This document shows, piece after piece, positions 42,319 through 51,829 of a DNA stretch of 64,000 nt. The first letter of the stretch is position 1; each line of letters starts with the position of its first letter. The notes under the pieces were generated by a model. That model did not search any database and was not told where the DNA came from. It was given only the letters and a program-made list of their open reading frames with translations. This DNA comes from Halalkalibacter urbisdiaboli (GTDB taxonomy: Bacteria > Bacillota > Bacilli > Bacillales > Bacillaceae_D). The stretch spans positions 166,751-230,750 of the forward strand of contig NZ_MVJM01000003.1 of the NCBI RefSeq assembly GCF_002156385.1, written 5' to 3'. Position numbers and translations under genes: made by a program.

Positions 42319-45300
42319 ATGTTGAACCTAGATGCAGTTAAATTAAGTGAATTATTTAATCAAGACTCAAATCAAACGATCGAAGAAGTTTCTGGAAGAG
42401 ATATTGCAATTGTTGGGATGGCTGTTCAATTACCAAGTGCACGAAATGTAGATGAATTTTGGAAAAACTTAAGAGAGGGAAAGGATTGTATAACCGAGTT
42501 TCCGAAAAATAGAGAAAAGGATGCAGCTGCCTATTTGAATTTTATTGGCATGGATGAAGATAAAATCCAATTTGGAAAAGGTGCATATCTTTCTGACGTT
42601 GACTCGTTCGATTACTCATTTTTTCAGCTTTCTCCGAAGGAAGCTGAACTAATGCACCCTGATCAAAGGTTATTTCTAGAGACGGCGTGGAAAGCAATTG
42701 AGGATTCTGGGCACAGTGGAGACAGAATAAAAGGCAGTAAGACAGGGGTATATATTGGACACAGTACAGTACCATTTACGGATACGTTATATGATTATTC
42801 CCGATTCATTGCTGAAAACGATGAATCGCTAATCCCGATGGCATTACCAGGAAATTTACATTCAATTATTGCGAGTAGGATTTCATATATATTGGATTTA
42901 AAGGGTCCGAGTGTGGCGGTTGATACAGCATGCTCATCATCCTTAGTTGCTGTTCACTTAGCGTGTCAAAGCATTCGTAACGGTGAATGTAATATGGCCA
43001 TCGCGGGAAGCGTTAAAACGAATCTGTTTCCGTTGAATTCGAGAACAAAGCTAGGTATTGAAGCTTCTGATGAAAGAGCTAAAACTTTTGATGATAGCTC
43101 AGATGGAACAGCAAGAGGAGAAGGCGTAGTAGCTATTATCCTGAAACCACTTAGTCATGCTGTAAGGGATCGCGACCAAATTTATGCAGTTTTAAAGGGA
43201 AGTGCGATGAACCAAGATGGAAGTTCAATTGGGATTACAGCTCCAAATGCAGTAGCACAAGAAAATGTCATAGCTGCGGCATGGGAAAATGCAGGAATTG
43301 ACCCTGAAACAATCGCTTATATTGAAGCGCATGGTACAGGAACTGCATTAGGGGACCCGATTGAAATAGATGGAATAACACGTGCTTTCAGCAGGTATAC
43401 CGATAAAAAGCAATTTTGCGGGATTGGCGCAGTGAAAACAAATATTGGGCATTTGGACAATTGTGCAGGGATTGTAGGCTTAGTTAAAGCAGCTTTAGCA
43501 TTGAAAAAAAGAGAGATTCCACCAACCTTGCATTTCCATTATCCGAATAGGCTAATTCCATTTGAAAATACTCCTGTCTACGTAAATAATGTTTTAAAAC
43601 AATGGGAAGATGAAGGTTTTCCACGAAGATGTGGGGTTAGCTCTTTTGGTCTTAGTGGAACAAACTGCCACATGGTTTTAGAAGAAGCTCCAGTTACACA
43701 GAGCAAGAAGGAAGTTACTTCTAAAAATAAACATGTTTTAACATTTTCAGCAAAGAGTAAAGCCTCACTAACGAATTTGATTGATGATTATTACCAATTT
43801 AGTCTAAATGAACAAGACGAAAATATGGCAAGTCTCTGTTACACGTCTAATACTTGTCGAGGTCATTATAACTATAGAGTGTCCTTACTAATTGAAAATG
43901 TCACAGAATTGCAAGAAAAGCTTAAATGTCTAATCGACCATGAATTAAAAGGTGCAAAAGAAAAGAACATATACGTTGGGGAACATAAACAACACTTAGA
44001 AGAGAAAGTGAAGAAGAAGTTAACTCAATCTGCAAATGAAAAAATAGTAGAATATCTCGATTCAGCGGAAAAGGATTTTTCACTATTGGAAGAGATTTGT
44101 GAACTATATTGTGAAGGTGCGACCATTCATTGGAATGAGTTTTATAGTAAAGAAAGAATATATAAACGCTCTGTTCCTACGTATTCCTTCGAGAAGAGAC
44201 GCTGCTGGTATGAGATCGATTCTTCAAAGAGAAAGATTAGCATCATTGAAGGAACCGAAGTACAAAAAGAACAACATGTTCAGTTTAATCTACTCAGTAA
44301 AGATGGAGAAGAATATACAGAAACAGAGTATAAGGTAGCCGAAATTTGGGCAGAAACACTTGGCTTTGATGAATTGTCAATTCATGATAATTTCTATGAA
44401 TTGGGTGGGGATTCAATTATTGCGACTCGGATCATCAATTCAATCAATCAAGTATTTAAAGTAAACTTTGAGGTAACTAGTTTACTAAGATATCCTTCCA
44501 TTAAAGAATTAGCCCATTTAGTAGAGGAAAACAGAGCAGAAGGTAATCAGGAAGGACGGATCAGCTCGATAGTCCCTGTTGAAAAAAAGGATTACTATCC
44601 AATTTCAACTGTGCAAAAACAGGTATTTGCACAATCTCAATATAAACATATTGGAATTGCATTAAATATGCCAATTGTGTTGGAATTTAAAGGATTGATT
44701 GATATAGAACGGATAAAGTTCGTGTTTGATGAATTAATTCAAAGACACGAGGTTTTCAGAACAAGGTTTTTATTTGCAGATGGCGAAATTGTTCAGCATA
44801 TTTCTGATGATTCAGACTTCGATATGGGGTTATGTGAAGTAGCTGAACAAAAATTAAATGAGAAGCTGACAGAGCTTGTTCAACCTTTTAATCTTGGCGT
44901 AGCTCCTCTTATAAGAGCGACGTTACTGAATGTAGCAAATAAACGACATGTATTATTTTTTGACATGCACCATATTATTTCTGATGGGAAATCCTGTGAC
45001 GTATTTATTAAAGAATTAATCAGCCTTTATGAAAACGAATCACTTCCAAATCTTGAGGTTCAATACAAGGACTTTGTTGAGTGGCAGGAAGAGTATTTAC
45101 AGACCGGAAATCTAACAAAACAAGGTGAATATTGGAAAGGTGTTTTAAATAAAGATTCAATTGAACTACAAATTCCAATCGACTTTGAAAGGGAAGCAGA
45201 ACATAGCTTTAAAGGAAGTACAATCGAGTTTCATATCCCTAGTGAAACAACTGAAAAACTGATGAATTTTGCAAAGAAAATGAATATAACGACGAATACA

Positions 45301-48300
45301 TTGCTATTTGGTACTTATACTCTCCTTCTGAATGAATATAGTAGCCAAAGCGATATTACTGTCGGGACGATTGTTAATGGAAGAAATCATCATCAACTCG
45401 AAAGTATGCTAGGTGCTTTTGTCAATCTGTTGCCAATTAGAAACCAAGTAAATCGAGAGCATACGTTGAAGGAATTTTTAACGTCTTGTAATGAAGTATT
45501 GCTGGGTGCCTATGAAAATCAAGAGTATCCATATACAAGAATGATAGAAGAGAATGAGATAAAAACAGAACGAGGTAAAAATCCATTATTTAACACAGTC
45601 TTTGTGTTACACAATGAATATAGTATGGACCGCTTGCCAGAAGTAACAGGCATCCCATTTACTGTCCGTTCTCTACCAACAAATACGTCAAAACTAGATT
45701 TAAAATTAGATGTATTTGGAAGTGTCTCTCATGAACTACTTTGTTTATTAGAATACAATACAAAGTTATATAAAGAAGAAACGATGCAAAGGTTTAGTAT
45801 CCATTTCACGCAGCTTTTGGAGAAAATGATTTTACATTTTGAACGAAAGCTGGAAGAGATTCAAGTATTAACTGTTGAAGAAAAGGCAGAGATTGCAAAG
45901 AAAATTGACAATCAAGAAAATCAAAGTAAAAAATCAATCAATTTAGCTATTAGTGCAACATTTACAGCAGAACCAATTGAGCCATATATCAAATGGTGGG
46001 GCGAGCAATTTAACCTGGATGTAAACATATCATTTGCTCCATATAACCAGATTTTTATGGAACTATTGGATTCAACTAGCCTATTATCTACTAATAAAGA
46101 TATGAATCTACTATTCGTAAGATTTGAGGATTGGATTCGAGCGTCACAATCAACAGATGATGATTATCTATGTGAAGAGCTCTTTAGAAACTTTAATGAA
46201 TTTGTCTCACTACTTAAGAACAAATCTAAGCATGTTCCTTATTTTGTAGGCGTATTTCCAGTTGCAACTCATTTAGGATTAAGTAAGAAAGTTTCCGACT
46301 TTATTCAAACATTGAATCATACGTGGATCAAGGTACTGAATGAAACTGATAACGTCTATACGATTGATTTCAGTACATTAAATAAGTTATATAACATTGA
46401 ACAAATATTTGATGCTGTTAAAGATACAGAGGGGCATGTGCCATTTAGTGACGAATATTATGCGGCAATGGGAGCCATGGTTATACGAAACCTTCAAGCC
46501 TGGAAACATCAACAATTTAAGGTCATCATCCTAGATTGTGATAATACGTTATGGCAAGGTGTTTGTGGAGAGGACGGGGCAGTAGGCGTCCGAATTGAAC
46601 AACCGTGTTTAGAGCTTCAGAAATTTATGTTAAAGAAATATGAAGAAGGCATGTTACTTGCCATCGTCAGTAAGAACAATGAAGAGGACGTTTGGGAGGT
46701 ATTTGAAAAGAATTCAGAAATGCTTCTTAAAAAAGAACACTTTGTGAATTGGAGAATTAACTGGTCACCTAAATCACAAAACATAAAGGAAATTGCTGAA
46801 GAACTAAACTTAGGATTAAACAGCTTCATCTTTGTTGATGACAGTCTGACGGAGTGTTTGGAAGTTATGACGAACTGTCCAGACGTATTGAGCTTACATC
46901 TACCTGAAAATGTGAGCGAGATTCCTGCTTATCTGTCCCATGTTTGGGCTTTTGATAACTTAGTTGTAACAGAAGAGGATAAAAAGCGTACAGAGATGTA
47001 TGTAGCTGAAAGACAGAGAAAAGCAGTCCAAGAAGAAAAGATGTCAATCATCGACTATTTAGTAGGTCTTGAGTTGAAAATGAGCATGAACAAGGTAGAA
47101 ATATCACAAATCACAAGGGTTTCTCAATTAACTCAAAGAACAAACCAGTTTAACTTGAGTACAAGACGGAGAACAGTCGAAGAGATTGAACAGTTGCTAA
47201 AGCAGACGGAAATGAATTGCTGGGTGATTGAAGTATCAGATCGGTTTGGCGACTATGGTCTTGTTGGTGTAGTTATCACAAAAGAGGTAAATCAAACATT
47301 GTTCATTGATACATTCTTGTTAAGCTGTAGAGTATTAAGTCGATGTATCGAGGATTCGATATTAGTAGGTCTAAATAAGCATTGTCAGGAAAGAGGCCTT
47401 TCATTTGTTGAAGCAAGCTTCTATCCTACAGCTAAAAACAAACCATTTAGAGAATTTATTAACAGAACAAACTGGGATATGGTTGAAGAGACAGATTCTT
47501 ATCAATTATTTCGTTTGCCTGTTGCGAGTTTGCCTCAATCCATTGAAGTGATTGATACTTATTTTAACGCAAACTATGAAAAGGCAGCACCTGCTGTTAC
47601 GAAAGAGAGAACGATTTCTGTAGATGATTATCAATCTGCTGATAAGAGGTCTACTAGTCTAGTATCAGGAACAATGACCGGATCGTGGGAAGTAAATACA
47701 ACAAATGACGAACAGTTAACACATTTGCATTATTTCGTACCACTTAAACATTACACAGCTGATGTACTTGTAAAATTACCGAAACAAGACATGATCCAAA
47801 GAGAAGCAGTCGATTATGAATATGTTGCTCCACGAAATGAAGTGGAGAAAAGGATTGAAGAGATTTGGAAAGAGGTTCTAGGTATAGAGAAAATTAGCAT
47901 ACATGATTCCTTCTTTTCTCTTGGAGCATCATCATTAGATGGGATTCAGGTTATTTCTAGAATGGCGATGAACTTTGATGCACATTTAAATGACATATTC
48001 ATTCATGACACGATCGCCAAACTAGCAGAAAATGTACCATTTAAACAGGACCATCTATTACAGCAATTTGAAAAAATGGAGCAATTAGCCAATGAAACAT
48101 TGAATACAGATTTATCACAAGTTCCTGCTGTCACAGAAAAGATGGAGAAGTATGTTCAACAAATTGAAAAATATCGCGATATGGATTTAGACGAATTGAT
48201 CGAGTATAAACATATTTTACTAGCTGGGGCAACAGGCTATTTAGGAGCACACCTGTTAAAGGATCTGTTAGATAATACCTCTAGTAAGATTCATTTATTG

Positions 48301-49323
48301 ATTAGAGGTGGAACACTATCAGAGGCCGAAAATCGACTGAAGCAGAAAATGGCATTTTATTTTACAGCAAATACGTATGAAGCATATCAGGATCGAATCG
48401 TTATTTACAATGGTGACATTTCACAAAGGAATCTCGGGTTATCTCACGAAGTATATAATAAGCTTGCAGATGTAATCGATTGTGTCATGAACTCTGCTGC
48501 AAATGTCAGTCATTATGGAAAATATGAGGAGTCCTATGAGATTAATGTAATAGGAACAGAAAGACTGCTAGAATTTGCTTTTACAGGTCAACAAAAGGAC
48601 GTCCATCATTTGTCGACACCACTTGTGGCACATGGAAAAATTGATGAAGTCGATCATTTCGTCTATACCGAGTATGACCATTTTGTCGGTCAACGAGATG
48701 AAAATGTATATGTAAAAAGTAAGCTTGAAGCAGAAAAGCTGATCGAGCAAGCAAGAAAGAATGGACTTAACTGTAATATTTATAGAGTGGGGAATCTGAA
48801 TTACAACACAAAAACAATGAAATTCCAGGAAAACATAGAGAGCAATGCTTTTTACACAATGGTTAAATCTTTTATAAAACTAAATATGGTACCAGCGCTT
48901 GAAGCTAACGGTTTAGATTTTTCATTTGTCGATTATGTAAGTAAAGCGATTATTCTTTTATTTAATCGTAAGAATATCATGAATGAAACCTTCCATGTCT
49001 ATAACCATAATCGGATTAGTAGTCATACTCTGGGACATTTCATTAAGGAAGCAGGTTATCCTGATATTCAAATTAGTAAACTTGCTGAATTTAACGCCTA
49101 TGCATTTGCGAATTATCAAAATTCAGAATTAAAGGAACATATCGTGAATATACTTGTTCATGCTGCGATTATGGGGAATTTAAACGATACGAATTTTATT
49201 ACACGCTCAGATAAAACAAACATCATCCTAGAAAAATTAGGTTATCAATGGATAGAGCTTGAAAAGGACCATATTGAAAAAATGCTAGAATACTCACAGG
49301 CAGTCAACTTTATTACAAATTAA
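42319..49323 (+). CDS. Hybrid PKS-NRPS: KS-(AT deleted)-PCP-C-FkbH-PCP-reductase
   Basis: This 2334-residue megasynthase contains a ketosynthase (about 25-450; Cys205 in DTACSSS, His338 in HGTGT, His378 in KTNIGH), a KS-AT linker and post-AT linker (VPTYSFEKRRCWYE) with the AT missing between them, a carrier (Ser699 in GGDSI), a condensation domain (HHIISDG at 884-890), an FkbH-like domain (about 1210-1750; HAD motif LDCDNTLW, Asp1406 and Asp1408, and a GNAT-like end with VSDRFGDYGLVG), a carrier (Ser1875 in LGASSL), and a terminal SDR-type thioester reductase (GATGYLGAHL near 1969; Tyr2131 and Lys2135 in YVKSK). FkbH domains load a D-glyceryl unit from 1,3-bisphosphoglycerate onto a carrier. 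No ketoreductase or dehydratase. No adenylation domain for the second condensation domain, so its acceptor should be the glyceryl unit. Confidence 0.9.
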   Translation: MLNLDAVKLSELFNQDSNQTIEEVSGRDIAIVGMAVQLPSARNVDEFWKNLREGKDCITEFPKNREKDAAAYLNFIGMDEDKIQFGKGAYLSDVDSFDYSFFQLSPKEAELMHPDQRLFLETAWKAIEDSGHSGDRIKGSKTGVYIGHSTVPFTDTLYDYSRFIAENDESLIPMALPGNLHSIIASRISYILDLKGPSVAVDTACSSSLVAVHLACQSIRNGECNMAIAGSVKTNLFPLNSRTKLGIEASDERAKTFDDSSDGTARGEGVVAIILKPLSHAVRDRDQIYAVLKGSAMNQDGSSIGITAPNAVAQENVIAAAWENAGIDPETIAYIEAHGTGTALGDPIEIDGITRAFSRYTDKKQFCGIGAVKTNIGHLDNCAGIVGLVKAALALKKREIPPTLHFHYPNRLIPFENTPVYVNNVLKQWEDEGFPRRCGVSSFGLSGTNCHMVLEEAPVTQSKKEVTSKNKHVLTFSAKSKASLTNLIDDYYQFSLNEQDENMASLCYTSNTCRGHYNYRVSLLIENVTELQEKLKCLIDHELKGAKEKNIYVGEHKQHLEEKVKKKLTQSANEKIVEYLDSAEKDFSLLEEICELYCEGATIHWNEFYSKERIYKRSVPTYSFEKRRCWYEIDSSKRKISIIEGTEVQKEQHVQFNLLSKDGEEYTETEYKVAEIWAETLGFDELSIHDNFYELGGDSIIATRIINSINQVFKVNFEVTSLLRYPSIKELAHLVEENRAEGNQEGRISSIVPVEKKDYYPISTVQKQVFAQSQYKHIGIALNMPIVLEFKGLIDIERIKFVFDELIQRHEVFRTRFLFADGEIVQHISDDSDFDMGLCEVAEQKLNEKLTELVQPFNLGVAPLIRATLLNVANKRHVLFFDMHHIISDGKSCDVFIKELISLYENESLPNLEVQYKDFVEWQEEYLQTGNLTKQGEYWKGVLNKDSIELQIPIDFEREAEHSFKGSTIEFHIPSETTEKLMNFAKKMNITTNTLLFGTYTLLLNEYSSQSDITVGTIVNGRNHHQLESMLGAFVNLLPIRNQVNREHTLKEFLTSCNEVLLGAYENQEYPYTRMIEENEIKTERGKNPLFNTVFVLHNEYSMDRLPEVTGIPFTVRSLPTNTSKLDLKLDVFGSVSHELLCLLEYNTKLYKEETMQRFSIHFTQLLEKMILHFERKLEEIQVLTVEEKAEIAKKIDNQENQSKKSINLAISATFTAEPIEPYIKWWGEQFNLDVNISFAPYNQIFMELLDSTSLLSTNKDMNLLFVRFEDWIRASQSTDDDYLCEELFRNFNEFVSLLKNKSKHVPYFVGVFPVATHLGLSKKVSDFIQTLNHTWIKVLNETDNVYTIDFSTLNKLYNIEQIFDAVKDTEGHVPFSDEYYAAMGAMVIRNLQAWKHQQFKVIILDCDNTLWQGVCGEDGAVGVRIEQPCLELQKFMLKKYEEGMLLAIVSKNNEEDVWEVFEKNSEMLLKKEHFVNWRINWSPKSQNIKEIAEELNLGLNSFIFVDDSLTECLEVMTNCPDVLSLHLPENVSEIPAYLSHVWAFDNLVVTEEDKKRTEMYVAERQRKAVQEEKMSIIDYLVGLELKMSMNKVEISQITRVSQLTQRTNQFNLSTRRRTVEEIEQLLKQTEMNCWVIEVSDRFGDYGLVGVVITKEVNQTLFIDTFLLSCRVLSRCIEDSILVGLNKHCQERGLSFVEASFYPTAKNKPFREFINRTNWDMVEETDSYQLFRLPVASLPQSIEVIDTYFNANYEKAAPAVTKERTISVDDYQSADKRSTSLVSGTMTGSWEVNTTNDEQLTHLHYFVPLKHYTADVLVKLPKQDMIQREAVDYEYVAPRNEVEKRIEEIWKEVLGIEKISIHDSFFSLGASSLDGIQVISRMAMNFDAHLNDIFIHDTIAKLAENVPFKQDHLLQQFEKMEQLANETLNTDLSQVPAVTEKMEKYVQQIEKYRDMDLDELIEYKHILLAGATGYLGAHLLKDLLDNTSSKIHLLIRGGTLSEAENRLKQKMAFYFTANTYEAYQDRIVIYNGDISQRNLGLSHEVYNKLADVIDCVMNSAANVSHYGKYEESYEINVIGTERLLEFAFTGQQKDVHHLSTPLVAHGKIDEVDHFVYTEYDHFVGQRDENVYVKSKLEAEKLIEQARKNGLNCNIYRVGNLNYNTKTMKFQENIESNAFYTMVKSFIKLNMVPALEANGLDFSFVDYVSKAIILLFNRKNIMNETFHVYNHNRISSHTLGHFIKEAGYPDIQISKLAEFNAYAFANYQNSELKEHIVNILVHAAIMGNLNDTNFITRSDKTNIILEKLGYQWIELEKDHIEKMLEYSQAVNFITN

Positions 49324-49348
49324 AGCAGTGCCTATTCATTAAATTAAG

Positions 49349-49394
49349 CCTAGAAGTAATTAGCTTCGTAAAATACCTTCTAATTACTTCTAGG
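49349..49394 (+). terminator. Hairpin after the hybrid synthase gene
   Basis: A perfect 15-bp stem, CCTAGAAGTAATTAG (49349-49363) with CTAATTACTTCTAGG (49380-49394), without a T-run. It separates the core genes from the reductase and PPTase genes. Confidence 0.65.
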
Positions 49395-49497
49395 GTATCC
49401 AATTGAAGCATAATAGGTGTAGAGTGAGTAAATCTAGAGATTCAAAGAATGTAGGTAAAACATAAGCTGGCATAGATGATTCATAAAGGAGAAAAGG

Positions 49498-50439
49498 ATG
49501 AAAGTATTAATATTTGGCTCAGGTGTAATTGGTACAATTTATGGATATGTGTTGGAGAAGGCAGGAAATGAAGTTACTCATTATGTTCGTCCTAGTAAAG
49601 TTGAAAGTTTGGCAAATGGAATTAAGCTTGACCTAATAGACGGTAGAGATAAATCTGCAAAGATAAATTCGACCTACAACCTTCAAGTGATAGATTCCTT
49701 TCCGAACTTAGACCAATATGATTTAGTCATTGTTAGTGTTAGGCACTATCAATTAGAAAGTGTACTGCCTTTGCTTGCTGAAAACATGGGCAAAGCAGAT
49801 ATTTTATTCTTTAACCACACGTGGGATGAGATTGAAAACATTGACAAATATATCCCGCGTCAAAACTATTTATTAGGTTTTCCAGGCGCTGGTGGTGGCT
49901 TCGTTAAAAATGATGATATCGTACTTAACGGAGCATTAATGGATAAAGTGTATCTAGGTGAGGTAGATGGAAGCCATTCGCAACGCTTAGAAAAAGTGGT
50001 GAACATGTTTAATCAGGCAAAGATTAAAACAGACATCCAGAAGAATATCCTTCATTGGCTATGGGTACATTTTGCTATTAATGCCGGACTCGGTAGCGCC
50101 ATTCTGAAGTCAGGGAATGCATTAGGATTTATGAGTAGCATTTCGAAAATTCGCGAAGGAGTTCTGTGTGCCCAAGATGCCTTCGAGGTATGCAAATCTA
50201 GAGGAGTCGATGTCAAATCTCTTTCAAATGCTAAGCCATTCTCTCTTCCTTCTTGGCTAGTGGCCTTTACTTTCTGGATTTTGTTAAAAGTCGATAAACC
50301 ACAACGACGTATCTTTGAATATTACGATGGTACGGAAGAAATGAAAAAAATATACAATGACCTAACAAAAACAGCTGAAAAGAATAAAATTCATATGCCT
50401 TATTTCTCAAAAATGAAAAAAAGCATCGCACAGGCATAG
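49498..50439 (+). CDS. Ketopantoate reductase-like (ApbA/PanE) oxidoreductase
   Basis: This 313-residue protein has an N-terminal NAD(P) fold (VLIFGSGVIGTIYGYVLEKAGNEVTHYVR), the strand DLVIVSVRHYQ, and a C-terminal helical domain of ketopantoate reductases (LHWLWVHFAINAGLGSAIL, where KPR has an N-xx-N pattern). PanE reduces 2-ketopantoate, but cluster-encoded relatives can act on other keto groups. A role in reducing the released keto product or making a precursor is possible. AAAGGAG precedes ATG 49498. No panB or panC lies nearby, so vitamin synthesis is less likely. Confidence 0.75.
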   Translation: MKVLIFGSGVIGTIYGYVLEKAGNEVTHYVRPSKVESLANGIKLDLIDGRDKSAKINSTYNLQVIDSFPNLDQYDLVIVSVRHYQLESVLPLLAENMGKADILFFNHTWDEIENIDKYIPRQNYLLGFPGAGGGFVKNDDIVLNGALMDKVYLGEVDGSHSQRLEKVVNMFNQAKIKTDIQKNILHWLWVHFAINAGLGSAILKSGNALGFMSSISKIREGVLCAQDAFEVCKSRGVDVKSLSNAKPFSLPSWLVAFTFWILLKVDKPQRRIFEYYDGTEEMKKIYNDLTKTAEKNKIHMPYFSKMKKSIAQA

Positions 50440-50704
50440 GAGCTTTAGTCTTAAAATAATCAGGCCCGTTTCACTTGGTGTGTGGAAGGAAATAGAGCGA
50501 CGATCCTTTAGAAAAGTCTAAGAGTGTTATGATAACATTCTTGGGCTTTTAGTTTGGTCTAAAGCAGATGATTTATGATTTAGACAACGAAGTACAATGA
50601 ACAGTTATGTTGAAAAGCTTAAATATTCAGTTACTGGACGGAAAAATCAAAAAAACAAGTCTATTGACCATTTCGGATGTCAGTATGGAAATAGGGGGAG
50701 TAGC

Positions 50705-51391
50705 ATGAATTGTTTTGCCATTCACTTAAAGCAGCCTTTACCTGATAAAATGAAACATTCATTTTTAGAAATAGTCGACGATGACCTAAGAAAGAAATTA
50801 GCTCGTAACAAAAGGAAAAGCGACTTTGAGTTGAGGTTATGCACACATGTCCTGTTACGTATGATGATTAACCGCTTTTATCAGTATGATGTTAACAAAT
50901 TAACCTTTGGTAAAAACCTTTACGGAAAGCTGTATATCGAACAAGCTGATATCCACTTTAATATCTCACACTCACACGAATGGGGCATATGTGTGATTGA
51001 TCGTACCCCTGTTGGAGTAGATATAGAAAAGGTTAAGCCAATAAATGTTCAAAGTATGATGAAATGTTTTTCAGAAAGTGAACAAAAAACACTTCTTCAA
51101 CTCCAAAAGACTGATCAGATCCAAGAATTTTATCGGATATGGGTATTAAAGGAAAGTTATCTTAAAAAGCTAGGTGTAGGCTTGTCTAAAGCACTAAACT
51201 CCTTTGCATTTCATACAGAGAATAATAGAGTTATTGTCCAAGATAATCAAGATGTTGATGGAACACATTATTTTTATGAAGAAAATCTAGACAAGCATTA
51301 TAAGGTAGCAATTTGTGCTGAACATAAGGACTTCCCAGAACATGTTTCGGTTCTTTCTATTCAAGAGTTAAGTGAGTATATAGCTGATTGA
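50705..51391 (+). CDS. Sfp-type 4'-phosphopantetheinyl transferase
   Basis: This 228-residue protein matches Sfp in length and motifs: NISHSHEWGICVID, PVGVDIEKVKPI (Mg-binding Asp/Glu), and FYRIWVLKESYLKKLGVGLS (WxxKES). It transfers phosphopantetheine from CoA to the conserved Ser of the four carrier domains in this cluster (613 and 1662; 699 and 1875). AGGGGGAG precedes ATG 50705. An in-frame ATG at 50597 adds a 36-residue extension without family match or ribosome site. It is the last clear gene of the cluster. Confidence 0.88.
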   Translation: MNCFAIHLKQPLPDKMKHSFLEIVDDDLRKKLARNKRKSDFELRLCTHVLLRMMINRFYQYDVNKLTFGKNLYGKLYIEQADIHFNISHSHEWGICVIDRTPVGVDIEKVKPINVQSMMKCFSESEQKTLLQLQKTDQIQEFYRIWVLKESYLKKLGVGLSKALNSFAFHTENNRVIVQDNQDVDGTHYFYEENLDKHYKVAICAEHKDFPEHVSVLSIQELSEYIAD

Positions 51392-51413
51392 GCAAGGGCA
51401 AACAAGGGACGGT
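51391..51413. repeat. GGGACGG-type repeat, half copy
   Basis: AAGGGACGGTTCTTTTGC follows the PPTase stop and matches the left arm of the palindrome at 30089, so copies of the same repeat bracket the biosynthetic cluster. Confidence 0.5.
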
Positions 51414-51443
51414 TCTTTTGCAGGGTCTATCTCTACAAAGCTT

Positions 51444-51665
51444 TTGTATGATATAGAAAAAGAGTTGAGGAAGACAATTGAGGTTCGAACAGAATCAGTA
51501 CCTGAGGCATTTGCAGCATTACAAAAGGGAAATACAGAGTTACATGATGAACTTGTTAATGAAAAAATAATTAAACTATCATTAGACTGTGGTAGTGGTT
51601 TTGGTACAGTTGTCCATGACAAGGGCCTTAACAAGCTTAAAAGGAATAACAAAACCAATATTTGA
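51444..51665 (+). pseudogene. Unrecognised gene fragment
   Basis: A frame open from about 51408 encodes TKLLYDIEKELRKTIEVRTES, EAFAALQKGNTELHDELVNEKI and a basic tail. There is no ribosome site and it starts at the end of the GGGACGG repeat, so it looks like the truncated middle of a gene. I do not recognise the family. The remaining 51666-51829 shows nothing I can support. Confidence 0.3.
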
Positions 51666-51829
51666 ATCCCCAACTTCTCTAGTAAACTTATGAATGTCTC
51701 TGCTTTCATTGGACTATCATATCTGCACACGAGGGGGCCCCTTGAATCAATGGAGATGGAGCCATTCGCTAGTCGCCAGAGGAGGAAATAAAAGACTACT
51801 TAATCACCTTCAACTTATATTTGAATTAA

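Noticed and set aside
51368-51730. 120-codon minus-strand frame
   Set aside because: It overlaps the PPTase end and the GGGACGG repeat; low-complexity Ser/Leu composition is typical of a shadow frame.
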